NCBI RefSeq assembly: GCF_020707265.1
Contig: NZ_JAJFEQ010000004.1
Span: 1 to 64,000 of the forward strand
Source of the DNA: Massilia sp. IC2-477
GTDB lineage: Bacteria > Pseudomonadota > Gammaproteobacteria > Burkholderiales > Burkholderiaceae_D
Length of the DNA stretch: 64,000 bases
Reading direction: 5' to 3'
The notes beneath the pieces are model-generated. The model saw only the letters and a list, made by a program, of their open reading frames with translations, did no database searches and was not told the DNA's origin. Shown here in pieces: positions 32,361 to 41,156 of this stretch. How positions within the stretch are numbered: position 1 is the stretch's first letter; each line of letters opens with the position of its first letter. A program made the position numbers and the translations under genes.

Positions 32361-32932
32361 TGCGTGGCCGCGCCTGCCGGGCGGTTGCCCTGGGCGCCGG
32401 CCTGTTGCGCGCCCTGTCCCGGCTGGCCGCGGTGCACTTCACCGTCGCCATCCATCGGGTGGCGCGCATCGCCGTCCGCACGTGCGAACGGGTCGGCGGC
32501 GTTGCGCAGCGCCTCCTGCTGGGTGCGGATATGACGCTCGGTTTCCTCGGCGGTGCTGCGGGTGACTTCGTCGACCAGGGCGCGTGCGGTACGCGTGGTG
32601 TTCTGCACGTGCTGCTCGGTCACCCGCGCCAGCTCGACCTGGGCGTCGGCCGCCAGGCGCGAGATGTGGTGCTGGTAGGCGCGCAGCTTGTCGCTGGTCG
32701 GCTGGGCGTGCGCGGCGGCAGCGCTGAGCATCTCGGTCTGGCGATCGGCGCTCAGCACCTGCTGGCTGGCCAGGGTGCTCTCCTCGACCAGGGTCTGCAC
32801 CAGCTGGATGTTCAGGTCGCACATCTGCTGGAAGGACCGGAACATGGACTTGGACATGTCGTTCAGGAAGGCGGTCTGCGCGTCCATGTGGGTGCGCACG
32901 GCCGGGGTCACGGTTTGTGGAAAGGGATACAT
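32357..32932 (-). CDS. phasin family protein
   Basis: This 191-residue helical protein matches the small phasin family: a short N-terminus, then FLNDMSKSMFRSFQQMCDLNIQLVQTLVEEST, and a long amphipathic coiled coil with many Ala, Gln and Thr residues. Phasins coat polyhydroxyalkanoate granules and limit their size. The C-terminal ~40 residues are Gly/Gln/Pro-rich and unstructured. It is monocistronic, with an 8-bp inverted repeat (CGCAGCCC and complement, 32971-32994) upstream that could be a regulatory site. No phaC or phaR lies in the window. Confidence 0.85.
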   Translation of the reverse strand: MYPFPQTVTPAVRTHMDAQTAFLNDMSKSMFRSFQQMCDLNIQLVQTLVEESTLASQQVLSADRQTEMLSAAAAHAQPTSDKLRAYQHHISRLAADAQVELARVTEQHVQNTTRTARALVDEVTRSTAEETERHIRTQQEALRNAADPFARADGDARHPMDGDGEVHRGQPGQGAQQAGAQGNRPAGAATH

Positions 32933-33103
32933 GCATTGACCTCGTTATATGGGTGCATTGAAAGACACACCGCAGCCCACCTAACCGGGCTGCGACACGA
33001 GGGTAGAAGACTAGCCTTGCACGTACGTCGACCTTTGAGCTGGATTAAACGTGCGCTGGCCTGAACCTTGCATGCAAGCACGGTATCCGAAGGGGAGATG
33101 CCG

Positions 33104-33871
33104 ATGTTTATACAGAACGATGTCCTCGAGTACGCCGGTCCGCCGGTACACGCCATCCGGATCCTGTGGATCGACAGCGGCGGCCTACTGGCCTACGTCT
33201 TCCCGCTCGGGCAGGCCAGCGCCCTGCCCCGGCCACTGGCCACCGCAGCGCTGGCGGCCGATGTCGCCGCGCGTCGCGCCCGCCTGCTGCTGGCCGATCC
33301 CCATGCCGCTCGTCCGCCCGCCATGGTGGCCGACAAGCACCGCCGCCTGCAGATGAAGGCCTGGGAAGCCGTCCGCAGCCTGCACGCGCAGCTCCCGGCG
33401 CTCTACCTGCAGGCCCAGCGGCCCGCCCTGGTGGCTGCCTGCGCCGAGGCGCAGGGCATGTCGAAGGCCAGCGTCATGCGTTACCTGCGGCGCTACTGGG
33501 AGCGCGGCCAGACCCCCGATGCGCTGTGGCCGGACTACCTGAATTCCGGCGCGCCCGGCAAGACGCGCGCCGCCAACCCCGGCGTCAAGCGCGGCCGCCC
33601 GCGCAAGGGCGAAGCCGCCGGCGCCAATGTGGACGGCGCCATGCGCGCGCTGTTCCGCGCCGCCGTAGCACGCTATGCCGCGACCCATGCCGCGTTCTCT
33701 CGGCAGGATGCGTATCGCCAAATGCTGGAAGAATTTTTCCGCGGACATGATATCGGCACGCTGCCGAGCTACGGGCAGTTTTGCTACTGGCTAGAGCGCG
33801 ACGGACTGGTGGGGGACACCCTGCCAAGCCAGTGCGTATTGTCGCCAGAATGGTGCAGTGCCGCAAAGTAG
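33104..33871 (+). pseudogene. TnsB/Mu-like transposase fragment, N-terminal part only
   Basis: This 255-residue product matches only the N-terminal DNA-binding half of TnsB/TniA/Mu-type transposases: VHAIRILWIDSGG, then SKASVMRYLRRYWERGQTPDAL, the KRGRPRKG turn, and an ending like PSYGQFCYWLERDG. In complete relatives the DDE catalytic core follows this segment. Here the frame stops a few residues later, and no core is seen in the following ~290 bases. It is either a decayed transposase or a domesticated DNA-binding protein. The ATG at 33104 is favoured because AGGGGAG lies six bases upstream; ATG 33098 is the alternative. Confidence 0.7.
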
Positions 33872-34158
33872 TGCCACAGAGCAGTATATCTTGCGGATCG
33901 CGCTGGATCGCCTCCCTTCCGGCCCCTTGCCGTGACTGGGAAAAATATAGTCTGCAGCAGTCCCGCCCCAGGGACGTCAATACACTCTGCATGTGTATTT
34001 AATTTGCATAAATTGGCTGACAACAAGCTTACATTTGCACGATTTAGCGCCAGACTTTATTTTTATTCGGCCTTTTGTTGATATTTCGCACGCTACTGGC
34101 ACGGCTATTGCTGTTGGGACCATAGCAGGTCTCCCAACAACAAAGAGTTGAGGTGCGG

Positions 34159-35739
34159 ATGAAACGAAGAACCCCGTCGCTGACCCGGCGTGAATTCCTG
34201 TATCGCGCTGCTGCCGTCGGCGGATCGGCGCTGCTGTTGAACACCATGAAAGCCTGGGGCATGGGCATCGCGTCCCGGGTCAACGCCCCGCCCGCGCTCG
34301 GCGGCAGCGGCAAGGGCAAGAAGGTCGTGATCCTCGGCGCCGGCCTGGCCGGCCTGACCGCCGCCTTCGAGCTCGCCAAGCTCGGCTACGAAGTGCAGGT
34401 GCTGGAGGCACGCAGCTTCGCGGGCGGACGCTGCCAGACAGCGCGCAAGGGCTTCGCCCTGAAGGAGCTGGGCGGCGAGGTCCAACGCTGCAACTTCGAC
34501 GAGGGCCACTACATCAACCATGGACCGTGGCGCATCCCGCTCGACCACCAGTCCACCCTGTACTACACGCGCCTGTTCGACGTGCCGCTCGAAGTCATGG
34601 TCAACGAGAACGACCACGCCTTCGTCTACCTAGAGGACGGCGGCCCACTCTCGAAGCAGCGCCTGCGCGGCGCCCAGGTCAAGGCCGACATGCGCGGCCA
34701 CGTGGCCGAGCTGCTGGCCAAGAGCGTGAAGGAGCACCAGCTCGACGCCCGCCTGAGCGCCGACGACCAGGCCCTGCTGCTCGACTACCTCGTCAACGAA
34801 GGCGCCCTCGGCAATGGCGACCTGGCCTACAAGGGCCGCAACGGCCGCGGCTTCGCGGTCAATCCGGGCGCCGGCCTCGTGCCCGGCCCGGGCAAGCCCT
34901 CCGATCCGCTCGCCTTCGGCGACCTGCTGGCGGCCAGGGTCGGCAAGGTCTACAGCGCAGTGCAGGAATTTCCCATGCACGCGACGATGTTCCAGCCGGT
35001 CGGCGGCATGGACCAGATCCCGCGCGCTTTCGCACGCCGCCTCGGCAAGGCAATCCGCTACGGCGCCGTGGTCGAACGCATCCGCCAAGCGCCCGGCGCG
35101 GTCACGATCGACTACCTGGACGGCGGCAAGCGGGCCTCGGTCAGCGCCGACTATTGCCTGTGCACGGTGCCGCTGTCGGTGCTGCGCATGATCGACACCG
35201 ATTTCTCGGAGCGCTTCAAGGCGGCGATCCAGGCCGTCCCGTATGCGCCGGTGGGCAAGATCGGCCTGCAGATGAAGCGCCGTTTCTGGGAAGAGGACGA
35301 ACAGATCTACGGCGGCCATGTGCTCACCGACATCAAGGGAATCAACACCATTTCCCTGCCGTCCGGCGGCTGGCAGCAGCGCAAGGGCGTGGTGCTCGGC
35401 TACTACAACTACGCGCTCGATGCGATCGAGGTCAGCGCACTGACGCCGGCCGAACGGACCGAATTCGCCCTGCGCGCCGGCGAGAAGATCTTCCCGGCCT
35501 ACCGCAGCGCCCATGAGCAGTCCTTCTCGGTGGCCTGGCACCGCGTGCAGCACAGCCTGGGCGGCTGGGCCGAATGGAACGAGGACGCGCGTCAGGGCGC
35601 CTACCCGGTCCTGCTCGAAGGCGAAGGCCGGGTGCTGCTGGCCGGCGAGCACCTGAGCTACCTGACCGGCTGGCAGGCCGGCGCCATCGAATCGGCCTGG
35701 CAGCAGATCGAACAACTTCACAAGAGGGCAAGCGCATGA
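34159..35739 (+). CDS. Tat-exported FAD-dependent amine / L-amino-acid oxidase
   Basis: This 526-residue flavoprotein has a twin-arginine signal (SLTRREFLYRAAAVGGSALLL) and then a Rossmann FAD-binding segment VVILGAGLAGLTAAFEL and the VLEARSFAGGR second nucleotide motif. The C-terminal FAD motif is VLLAGEHLSYLTGWQAGAIESA. It belongs to the flavin monoamine oxidase superfamily, which deaminates amines or amino acids through an imine. Export puts it in the periplasm. The next genes encode a cytochrome c and a secreted RidA, suggesting electron transfer to the respiratory chain and imine hydrolysis. The ATG at 34159 is used; a GTG two codons earlier is possible. Confidence 0.88.
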   Translation: MKRRTPSLTRREFLYRAAAVGGSALLLNTMKAWGMGIASRVNAPPALGGSGKGKKVVILGAGLAGLTAAFELAKLGYEVQVLEARSFAGGRCQTARKGFALKELGGEVQRCNFDEGHYINHGPWRIPLDHQSTLYYTRLFDVPLEVMVNENDHAFVYLEDGGPLSKQRLRGAQVKADMRGHVAELLAKSVKEHQLDARLSADDQALLLDYLVNEGALGNGDLAYKGRNGRGFAVNPGAGLVPGPGKPSDPLAFGDLLAARVGKVYSAVQEFPMHATMFQPVGGMDQIPRAFARRLGKAIRYGAVVERIRQAPGAVTIDYLDGGKRASVSADYCLCTVPLSVLRMIDTDFSERFKAAIQAVPYAPVGKIGLQMKRRFWEEDEQIYGGHVLTDIKGINTISLPSGGWQQRKGVVLGYYNYALDAIEVSALTPAERTEFALRAGEKIFPAYRSAHEQSFSVAWHRVQHSLGGWAEWNEDARQGAYPVLLEGEGRVLLAGEHLSYLTGWQAGAIESAWQQIEQLHKRASA

Positions 35740-36164
35740 GCTTCCACACCTCCCTGCACGCGCTCCTCGGCGCGCTTTTGACCAGCTCCCTGCTGCACGC
35801 CGGTGCTGCCATGGCCCAGGCCCCGACCGGCGGGACTGAGGGCAAGGCCCTGTTCGCCAAAAACTGCGCCGCCTGCCACCAGGCCGACGGCCGCGGCATC
35901 CCGGGCGCCTTCCCGGCGCTGGCCGGCAGCGCGGTCGCGCTCGGCGAGCCGGCGCCGCTCGCGGCGGTGCTGCTCAAGGGACGCGGCGGCATGCCCGCCT
36001 TCAGCGGCAGCCTCGACGACGCCGAGATCGCCGCTGTCCTGAGCCATGTGCGCAGCAGCTGGGGCAACGGCGCCGCCCCGGTGTCAAGCGCCGAGATCGA
36101 GGCCCAGCGCAGCGCGCTGCAGGTCGCACCCGCCACTCGCAGCCGCTTCGGCAACAAGCACTGA
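35736..36164 (+). CDS. class I cytochrome c, periplasmic
   Basis: This 142-residue protein has a signal peptide (to about residue 28, AMA-QA) and one haem site, C44-A-A-C47-H48. The axial methionine is in GRGGMPAFSG. The last ~35 residues beyond the haem domain are unusual and have no motif. Its ATG overlaps the oxidase stop, so the two are translated together; it is the natural electron acceptor for the exported flavoenzyme. It would hand electrons on to the respiratory chain. Confidence 0.88.
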   Translation: MSFHTSLHALLGALLTSSLLHAGAAMAQAPTGGTEGKALFAKNCAACHQADGRGIPGAFPALAGSAVALGEPAPLAAVLLKGRGGMPAFSGSLDDAEIAAVLSHVRSSWGNGAAPVSSAEIEAQRSALQVAPATRSRFGNKH

Positions 36165-36189
36165 TTTTCCAACGACACGAAAGGCATCC

Positions 36190-36681
36190 ATGAAGTCATT
36201 CGCATCCCGTCTCGCCGCCCTGTCCCTGCTGCTGCCGGCTGCCGCCGGCGCCCAGGAGATCGTGCGCCACAAGATCCCCAATTCGGATTTCCCGATCGCC
36301 CTGGCGGTGACCCTGCCGCCCAGCGCCACCATCCATTTCATCAGCGGCCAGGTGCCGCCGGTGGTCAACAAGACCGCCGATCCGAACTCGCTGGCCGCCT
36401 TCGGCGACACCAGAACCCAGACCGTCGGAGTGCTGAACCGCATCAGGGAGATCCTGCAGGGCATGGGGCTGGGCATGGGCGACGTAGTCAAGATGCAGGT
36501 GTTCATCGTCGGCGACGTCTCCAAGGGCGGGCGCGCCGACGTCGCCGGCTTCATGGAGGGCTATACCCAGTTCTTCGGCGGCGCCCAGCCGAACCTGCCG
36601 GCGCGATCGGTGTTCCAGGTCGCCGGCCTCAGCAACCCCGGCTGGCTGATCGAGATCGAGGTCACCGCCGCCAAAAAATAA
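36190..36681 (+). CDS. RidA/YjgF-family protein with signal peptide
   Basis: This 163-residue protein carries an N-terminal signal peptide (residues 1 to about 21, ending AGA-Q) before a complete RidA domain (about 25-160). The key arginine is kept in LPARSVFQVAGL, and the end IEIEVTAAKK is typical. RidA enzymes hydrolyse reactive enamines and imines made by amino acid dehydratases and oxidases. Export is uncommon for this family; here it follows an exported amine oxidase and cytochrome, which fits clearing of the imine product in the periplasm. Confidence 0.85.
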   Translation: MKSFASRLAALSLLLPAAAGAQEIVRHKIPNSDFPIALAVTLPPSATIHFISGQVPPVVNKTADPNSLAAFGDTRTQTVGVLNRIREILQGMGLGMGDVVKMQVFIVGDVSKGGRADVAGFMEGYTQFFGGAQPNLPARSVFQVAGLSNPGWLIEIEVTAAKK

Positions 36682-36740
36682 GGAGCGCCCAGCAAAGCGC
36701 CGTTCGTTTTCCGTCTCGCTGTCCATCGAAGGGAAATACC

Positions 36741-39218
36741 ATGTACAAAGCCATTCGTCTCACCGGCGTCGCCGCCGGTCTGCTGTCCTGCGGCCTTGCG
36801 CTCGCCCACGCCGACGAGAAGGCCGCCGACGCGCCCGCCGCGCCGGCGCCGGCGCCCGAGCCCGGGGCGCCGGGCGTCACCGGCACCGGCGTCGTGATCG
36901 TCACCGGCACCCGCGCCGCCGGCCTCAAGGTGGAGAACAGCGCCTCGCCGGTCCAGGTGCTGGACTCGGCCTCGCTGGCCCGTACCGGCCAGCCGGACCT
37001 GATCCAGGCCCTGGCCCAGAACCTGCCGTCGCTGAACGCCCAGGCCTTCGGCAGCGACATGGCGAACATGACCCTCTCGGCCCGCCTGCGCGGCCTGAGC
37101 CCGAACAATACCCTGGTGCTGGTGAACGGCAAGCGGCGCCACGGCACCGCCAACCTGGCCGTGCTGGGCGGTCCCTACCAGGGCGGCGCGGCTGCTGACC
37201 TGAACTACATCCCGGTGGCCGCGATCGACCATGTCGAGGTGCTGCAGGACGGCGCCGCGGCGCAGTACGGCACCGACGCCATCGCCGGCGTGGTCAACAT
37301 CATCCTGAAGTCGAACGAGCGCGGCGGCAGCGCCAACCTCAACGGCGGCGCCTACATGGACGGCGGCGGCCACACCGGCGACGGCATGGCCAACATCGGC
37401 CTGCGTCCCTTCGACGACGCCTTCCTGAGCCTGACGGCCGAAAGCAAGTACCATGGTTTCTCCGACCGCGGCGGCATCGACCCGCGCGTGGTCGACCCGG
37501 CCACCATGGCGGCCATGCCCAGCCTGGTTAACGCGCCCGGCTACCCGCGCCTGAACAAGATCTCGGGCGACGCCCAGTACCGCCAGCACATCGCCGCCGC
37601 CAACTTCGGCGCCGACTTCGGCCAGGACCTGTCGCTGTATGCCTTCGGCACCTACGGCAAGAAAGAGGCGCGGGCCTGGGAGAACTACCGCATGCCGAAC
37701 CGCCTGCCGCAGATCTACCCGTTCGGCTTCAGCCCGCAGGAGACCTTCGACGAAGAGGATTATGCCTTCACCGCCGGCATCAAGGGACAGCTGGCGGGCG
37801 GCTGGCGCTGGGACCTGTCGAGCACCTATGGCAAGGACGTGGCCAAGCTGGGCGTGGCCAATTCCGCCAACATCTCGCTCTACACCGACACAGGCAGCAC
37901 CCCGCTGAACTTCGCCGCCGGCGAATTCCACGCCAGCCAGTGGACCAATAACCTCGACCTGAGCCGCGAGTTCGAGATCGGCTGGTCGGTGCCGCTGACC
38001 TTCGCCCTCGGCCTGGAGCACCGCCGCGACACCTACGCCATCGTCGCCGGCGACGCCCCCTCGCGCTACAAGGAAGGCTCGCAGTCCTACCCCGGCTTCT
38101 CGCTGACCGACGCCGGCAGCCACAGCCGCAACAACAAGGCCTTCTACGTCAACCTCTCGGGCCAGCCGCTGCCGGGATGGACGGTCGACGTCGCCGGCCG
38201 CTACGAGCGCTTCAGCGACTTCGGCAACGCCAAGGTGGGCAAGCTGACCAGCCGCTACGATTTCTCGCCGGCGGTCGCGCTGCGCGCCACTTACAGCAAC
38301 GGCTTCCGCGCCCCGACCCTGGCCGAGTCCTACTACTCGGCCACCAACGTGTCGCCGCGCAGCGCCTTCGTGCAGCTGGCCCCGAACTCGCCGGGCGCGC
38401 GCCTGGTGGGCATCGACGGCCTCAAGCCGGAAGCGTCGACTAACGTCAGCGCCGGCCTGGTGCTGAATCCGCGCCCGGGCCTGGCGATCACGCTCGACGC
38501 CTACCAGATCAGCATCCGCGACCGCATCGTCGGCAGCGGCGCGATCTACGGCTCCGGCGGCGCGGTCAACGCCCCGGCGGTGACGGCGGCCATCCTGGCC
38601 AACGGCAACGTGCTCGACCCGACCGTGGTCCAGACCGGCATCAACATTTTCTCGAACGCCGTGAACACGCGCAGCCGCGGCCTGGAAGCGGTCGCGACCC
38701 TGAGCAGCAACTACGGCGGATACGGGCGCGTCGACTGGTCGGCGGCGGCCAACTACAACCGGGTCAAGGTCATTAAGATCAACCAGGCGCCGGCCCAGCT
38801 GCGGCCGCAGACCCTGCTCGACGCCACCGCGATCTCGCACCTCGAGACCGCTTCGCCGCGGGCGCGCCTGAACCTGGGCGCGTTGTGGAAGACGGGCGCG
38901 TGGACCGTGAACCTGCGCGAGAACGTGTTCGGCAAATCCTCGGAACTGATCTCGTCGGATGGCGCGGTGTACTACGAGAACGAGGTCAAGCCGTCCGTGA
39001 TCACCGACCTCGAAGTGAGCTACCAGTTCGGCAAGGCCTGGACTGTCTCGCTGGGCGCCAACAACCTGTTCAACGAATATCCCGACCAGGTCAACCCCAG
39101 GCTGCTGGCCGAGCAGCGCGCCAACCTCGACAACGCCGCGGTGACGATCTACCCCCCGATCTCGCCCTTCGGCATCAATGGCGGCTATTACTACGCGCGC
39201 CTGGCCGTGAAGTTCTGA
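36741..39218 (+). CDS. TonB-dependent outer-membrane receptor
   Basis: This 825-residue receptor has a signal peptide (about 1-24), an Ala/Pro-rich spacer, a TonB-box-like GVVIVTGTRA, a plug domain (about 60-170; VLVNGKRRHG, IDHVEVLQDGAAAQYGTDAIAGVVNIILK) and a 22-strand-type barrel ending in a C-terminal phenylalanine (YARLAVKF). The ligand is unknown. It is the last gene of the oxidase-cytochrome-RidA run, 59 bases after ridA, so it probably imports the oxidase substrate or a related compound. It converges with the potassium-channel gene. Confidence 0.9.
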   Translation: MYKAIRLTGVAAGLLSCGLALAHADEKAADAPAAPAPAPEPGAPGVTGTGVVIVTGTRAAGLKVENSASPVQVLDSASLARTGQPDLIQALAQNLPSLNAQAFGSDMANMTLSARLRGLSPNNTLVLVNGKRRHGTANLAVLGGPYQGGAAADLNYIPVAAIDHVEVLQDGAAAQYGTDAIAGVVNIILKSNERGGSANLNGGAYMDGGGHTGDGMANIGLRPFDDAFLSLTAESKYHGFSDRGGIDPRVVDPATMAAMPSLVNAPGYPRLNKISGDAQYRQHIAAANFGADFGQDLSLYAFGTYGKKEARAWENYRMPNRLPQIYPFGFSPQETFDEEDYAFTAGIKGQLAGGWRWDLSSTYGKDVAKLGVANSANISLYTDTGSTPLNFAAGEFHASQWTNNLDLSREFEIGWSVPLTFALGLEHRRDTYAIVAGDAPSRYKEGSQSYPGFSLTDAGSHSRNNKAFYVNLSGQPLPGWTVDVAGRYERFSDFGNAKVGKLTSRYDFSPAVALRATYSNGFRAPTLAESYYSATNVSPRSAFVQLAPNSPGARLVGIDGLKPEASTNVSAGLVLNPRPGLAITLDAYQISIRDRIVGSGAIYGSGGAVNAPAVTAAILANGNVLDPTVVQTGINIFSNAVNTRSRGLEAVATLSSNYGGYGRVDWSAAANYNRVKVIKINQAPAQLRPQTLLDATAISHLETASPRARLNLGALWKTGAWTVNLRENVFGKSSELISSDGAVYYENEVKPSVITDLEVSYQFGKAWTVSLGANNLFNEYPDQVNPRLLAEQRANLDNAAVTIYPPISPFGINGGYYYARLAVKF

Positions 39219-39254
39219 CGAGGCGGCGCCATGGCGCGGCTGCACCGGCCGGTC

Positions 39255-40145
39255 TCAAGGCCGGGACGGCGCTGGAGGCAATTCAGCGCCGCACTCCTTG
39301 CAGAAATTCGCGTTCGCATCATGGCCGCCGCTGCCGCACACCTCGCAGTCGCGCGGCAGGCGCGCCGGGCCATGGCGGCGGTCGCCGCGGCGCGCCGTCA
39401 TCTCGGCGGTGACGATGCCGGTCGGCACCGCCAGAATGCCCCAGCCGAGCAGCATCATGAATGAGGCAATGCCTTTGCCGAGCGGCGTATGCGGCGTGAT
39501 GTCGCCGTAGCCCACCGTGGTCATGGTGACGATTGCCCAGTACATCGCGGTCGGGATGCTGGTGTAGCCATGTTCCGGCCCCTCCACCACGTACATCACC
39601 GTCCCCAGGATCAGCACCGCCATCAGCACCACCGACAGGAACACCATGATCTTGCGCCGGCTCGCCGCCAGCGCCTCGGCCAGGCGCGTGTACTCCTCGA
39701 TGTAGAGGGTCAGCTTGAAGATGCGGAACACGCGCAGCAGGCGCAGGATGCGGATGTCGAGCAGCGCTTCGCTGCCCGGCACCAGCAGCGAGACGTAGGT
39801 GGGCAGCACCGACAGCAGGTCGACGATGCCGAAGAAGCTGGTGGCGTAGCGCAGCGGCTGGCGCACGCACAGCAGGCGCGCCACGTACTCGATCGTGAAC
39901 AGCAGGGTGAAGGTCCACTCCAGCCCATGCATGAGATCGGCGTGGCGAACCCGGATGCGCGGCACGCTGTCGAGCACCACCACCAGGATGCTGAGCAGGA
40001 TCGCCAGCACCAGCGCGATGTCGAAGCGCCGCCCGGCGACCGAATCGCTGCGGAAGATGATGTCGTACAGGCGGCCGCGCCAGCCGTCTGGCCGGCCGTA
40101 GCGGGCGGCACGATGATCGCCAGCTGTTGCCGTGCGCGCCTTCAT
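39255..40145 (-). CDS. voltage-gated-type potassium channel with C-terminal zinc ribbon
   Basis: This 296-residue six-helix ion transporter has S1-S4 sensor-like helices (the S4-like DIRILRLLRVFRIFKL has spaced arginines) and a pore with the filter TVGYGD in TMTTVGYGDITPH. A 40-residue C-terminal part holds two CxxC pairs (CEVCGS and CKECGA) forming a probable zinc ribbon, which is not usual for small Kv-type channels. It would regulate K+ flux across the inner membrane. It is the last of three overlapping minus-strand genes with a VOC protein and an FMN reductase. Confidence 0.88.
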   Translation of the reverse strand: MKARTATAGDHRAARYGRPDGWRGRLYDIIFRSDSVAGRRFDIALVLAILLSILVVVLDSVPRIRVRHADLMHGLEWTFTLLFTIEYVARLLCVRQPLRYATSFFGIVDLLSVLPTYVSLLVPGSEALLDIRILRLLRVFRIFKLTLYIEEYTRLAEALAASRRKIMVFLSVVLMAVLILGTVMYVVEGPEHGYTSIPTAMYWAIVTMTTVGYGDITPHTPLGKGIASFMMLLGWGILAVPTGIVTAEMTARRGDRRHGPARLPRDCEVCGSGGHDANANFCKECGAELPPAPSRP

Positions 40146-40567
40146 GCGGTGTAAGGCGCCCCCTTGAGCTCGACGGTATTGCGCTCCGGGTCGAGCAGGT
40201 ACATCGACGGGCCCTCGCCTTCGGCGCCATAGCGCGATTCGACCGGGCCGGCCTCCACGCCATGCGCCGCCAGGTGGCGCCGGATCGCGCCTTCATCGAA
40301 GGGTTCGAGGCGCAGGCACAGGTGGTCGAGGTTGCGCCCCTCGAGGCCGGGCGCGGCGCCGCCCGCGCTTCCCAGCTTGCCGCTCACGGGCACCAGGTCG
40401 ATCATGGACGCGCCGGCGCGCAGCTGGACCAGGCCGATCTCGTCCTGGCGGCGCTCGACCCGGCAGCCCAGCACCTCGCCATAAAAGGCGATCATGGCCT
40501 CGAGGTCGGCCACGCGCAGCACGATGTGGTCGAGCCCGCGCACCGCGATCGGGTGTTCAGCGGGCAT
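40142..40567 (-). CDS. VOC-family (glyoxalase/dioxygenase superfamily) protein
   Basis: This 141-residue single-domain protein has two paired beta-alpha-beta units. The metal ligands are plausible at GLDHIVLRV (His), NLDHLCLRL (His) and NTVELKG (Glu). Family members isomerise, cleave or bind small molecules, including antibiotics and methylglyoxal adducts; no specific reaction is visible. Its stop overlaps the channel gene start by four bases and its start overlaps the FMN reductase stop by 11 bases. Confidence 0.82.
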   Translation of the reverse strand: MPAEHPIAVRGLDHIVLRVADLEAMIAFYGEVLGCRVERRQDEIGLVQLRAGASMIDLVPVSGKLGSAGGAAPGLEGRNLDHLCLRLEPFDEGAIRRHLAAHGVEAGPVESRYGAEGEGPSMYLLDPERNTVELKGAPYTA

Positions 40568-41111
40568 GGCGCTCTACCCAGGCGGCGAAGCTGTCGATGA
40601 AGGTCTGGAAGAAGGCGCGGCTCCCATCGTCGACCAGGCGGTCGCCCTCGTACTTGTTGCCCACCATGCCGACATAGGCTTCCGGCGCCGGCATGCAGGG
40701 CATGTTCAGGAAGGGCAGCATCTGGCGCAGGTGGTGGTTGGCGCCGAATCCGCCCAGCGCGCCGGGCGACACGCTGACCACCGCGCAGGGCTTGTCCGCG
40801 TAGGCGGCCTTGCCGTAGGGGCGCGAGCCGACGTCGATCGCATTCTTGAGCGCGCCCGGCACCGAGCGGTTGTATTCCGGCGTACAGAACAGGATGCCGT
40901 CGGCCTGCCTGATGCGCTCGCGGAAGGCCGTGAAGGCGGGCGGTGGGTTGTCGGTCTCGTCGTCCTGGTTGTAGAGCGGCAGGTCGCGGATCTCGACGAT
41001 CTCCATGCGCAGGCTGGCGGGCGCGAGTTCGATCATCGATTGCGCCACCTTGCGGGTGAACGAATCCTTGCGCAGGCTGCCGACGATGACGGCGATGTTC
41101 CGTGTGGCCAT
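40557..41111 (-). CDS. NADPH-dependent FMN reductase family protein
   Basis: This 184-residue flavodoxin-like protein has the phosphate-binding loop VGSLRKDSFTRKVA near the N-terminus and the FMN motif TPEYNRSVPGALKNAIDVGSR in the middle, as in chromate, quinone and azo reductases of the NADPH_FMN_red family. It reduces FMN or quinones with NAD(P)H. The start at 41111 is chosen because GAGAGGACTACC precedes it. It heads the three-gene run with VOC and channel genes, possibly a stress unit. Confidence 0.88.
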   Translation of the reverse strand: MATRNIAVIVGSLRKDSFTRKVAQSMIELAPASLRMEIVEIRDLPLYNQDDETDNPPPAFTAFRERIRQADGILFCTPEYNRSVPGALKNAIDVGSRPYGKAAYADKPCAVVSVSPGALGGFGANHHLRQMLPFLNMPCMPAPEAYVGMVGNKYEGDRLVDDGSRAFFQTFIDSFAAWVERHAR

Positions 41112-41145
41112 GGTAGTCCTCTCAAAAATGCGGTCTGAAAACCCG

Positions 41146-41156
41146 ATGGTAACCAT
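41146..41156. promoter_or_regulatory. palindromic operator candidate upstream of the FMN reductase gene
   Basis: ATGGTAACCAT (arms ATGGT and ACCAT) lies 35 bases before the reductase start. It is flanked by a wider inverted repeat, CAAAAATG at 41123-41130 and CATTTTTG at 41154-41161. The AT-rich symmetric layout suggests a repressor site in the divergent gap. No regulator gene is adjacent. Confidence 0.35.

Noticed and set aside
32971..32994. CGCAGCCC inverted repeat upstream of the phasin gene as a PhaR operator
   Set aside because: A single 8-bp stem is too weak to name a regulator, and no phaR gene is in view. It is mentioned only within the phasin entry.
33872..34158. AT-rich gap after the transposase fragment as the remains of a catalytic core or a transposon end
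   Set aside because: No frame with DDE-like motifs and no clear repeated end sequence was found. It more likely holds the promoter of the amine oxidase operon, though no convincing -35/-10 pair was found.
39226..39264. GCGCCATGGCGC palindrome and CCGGCC hairpin between the TonB receptor and channel genes as a terminator
   Set aside because: No T tract on either strand, and such short GC palindromes are frequent by chance here.
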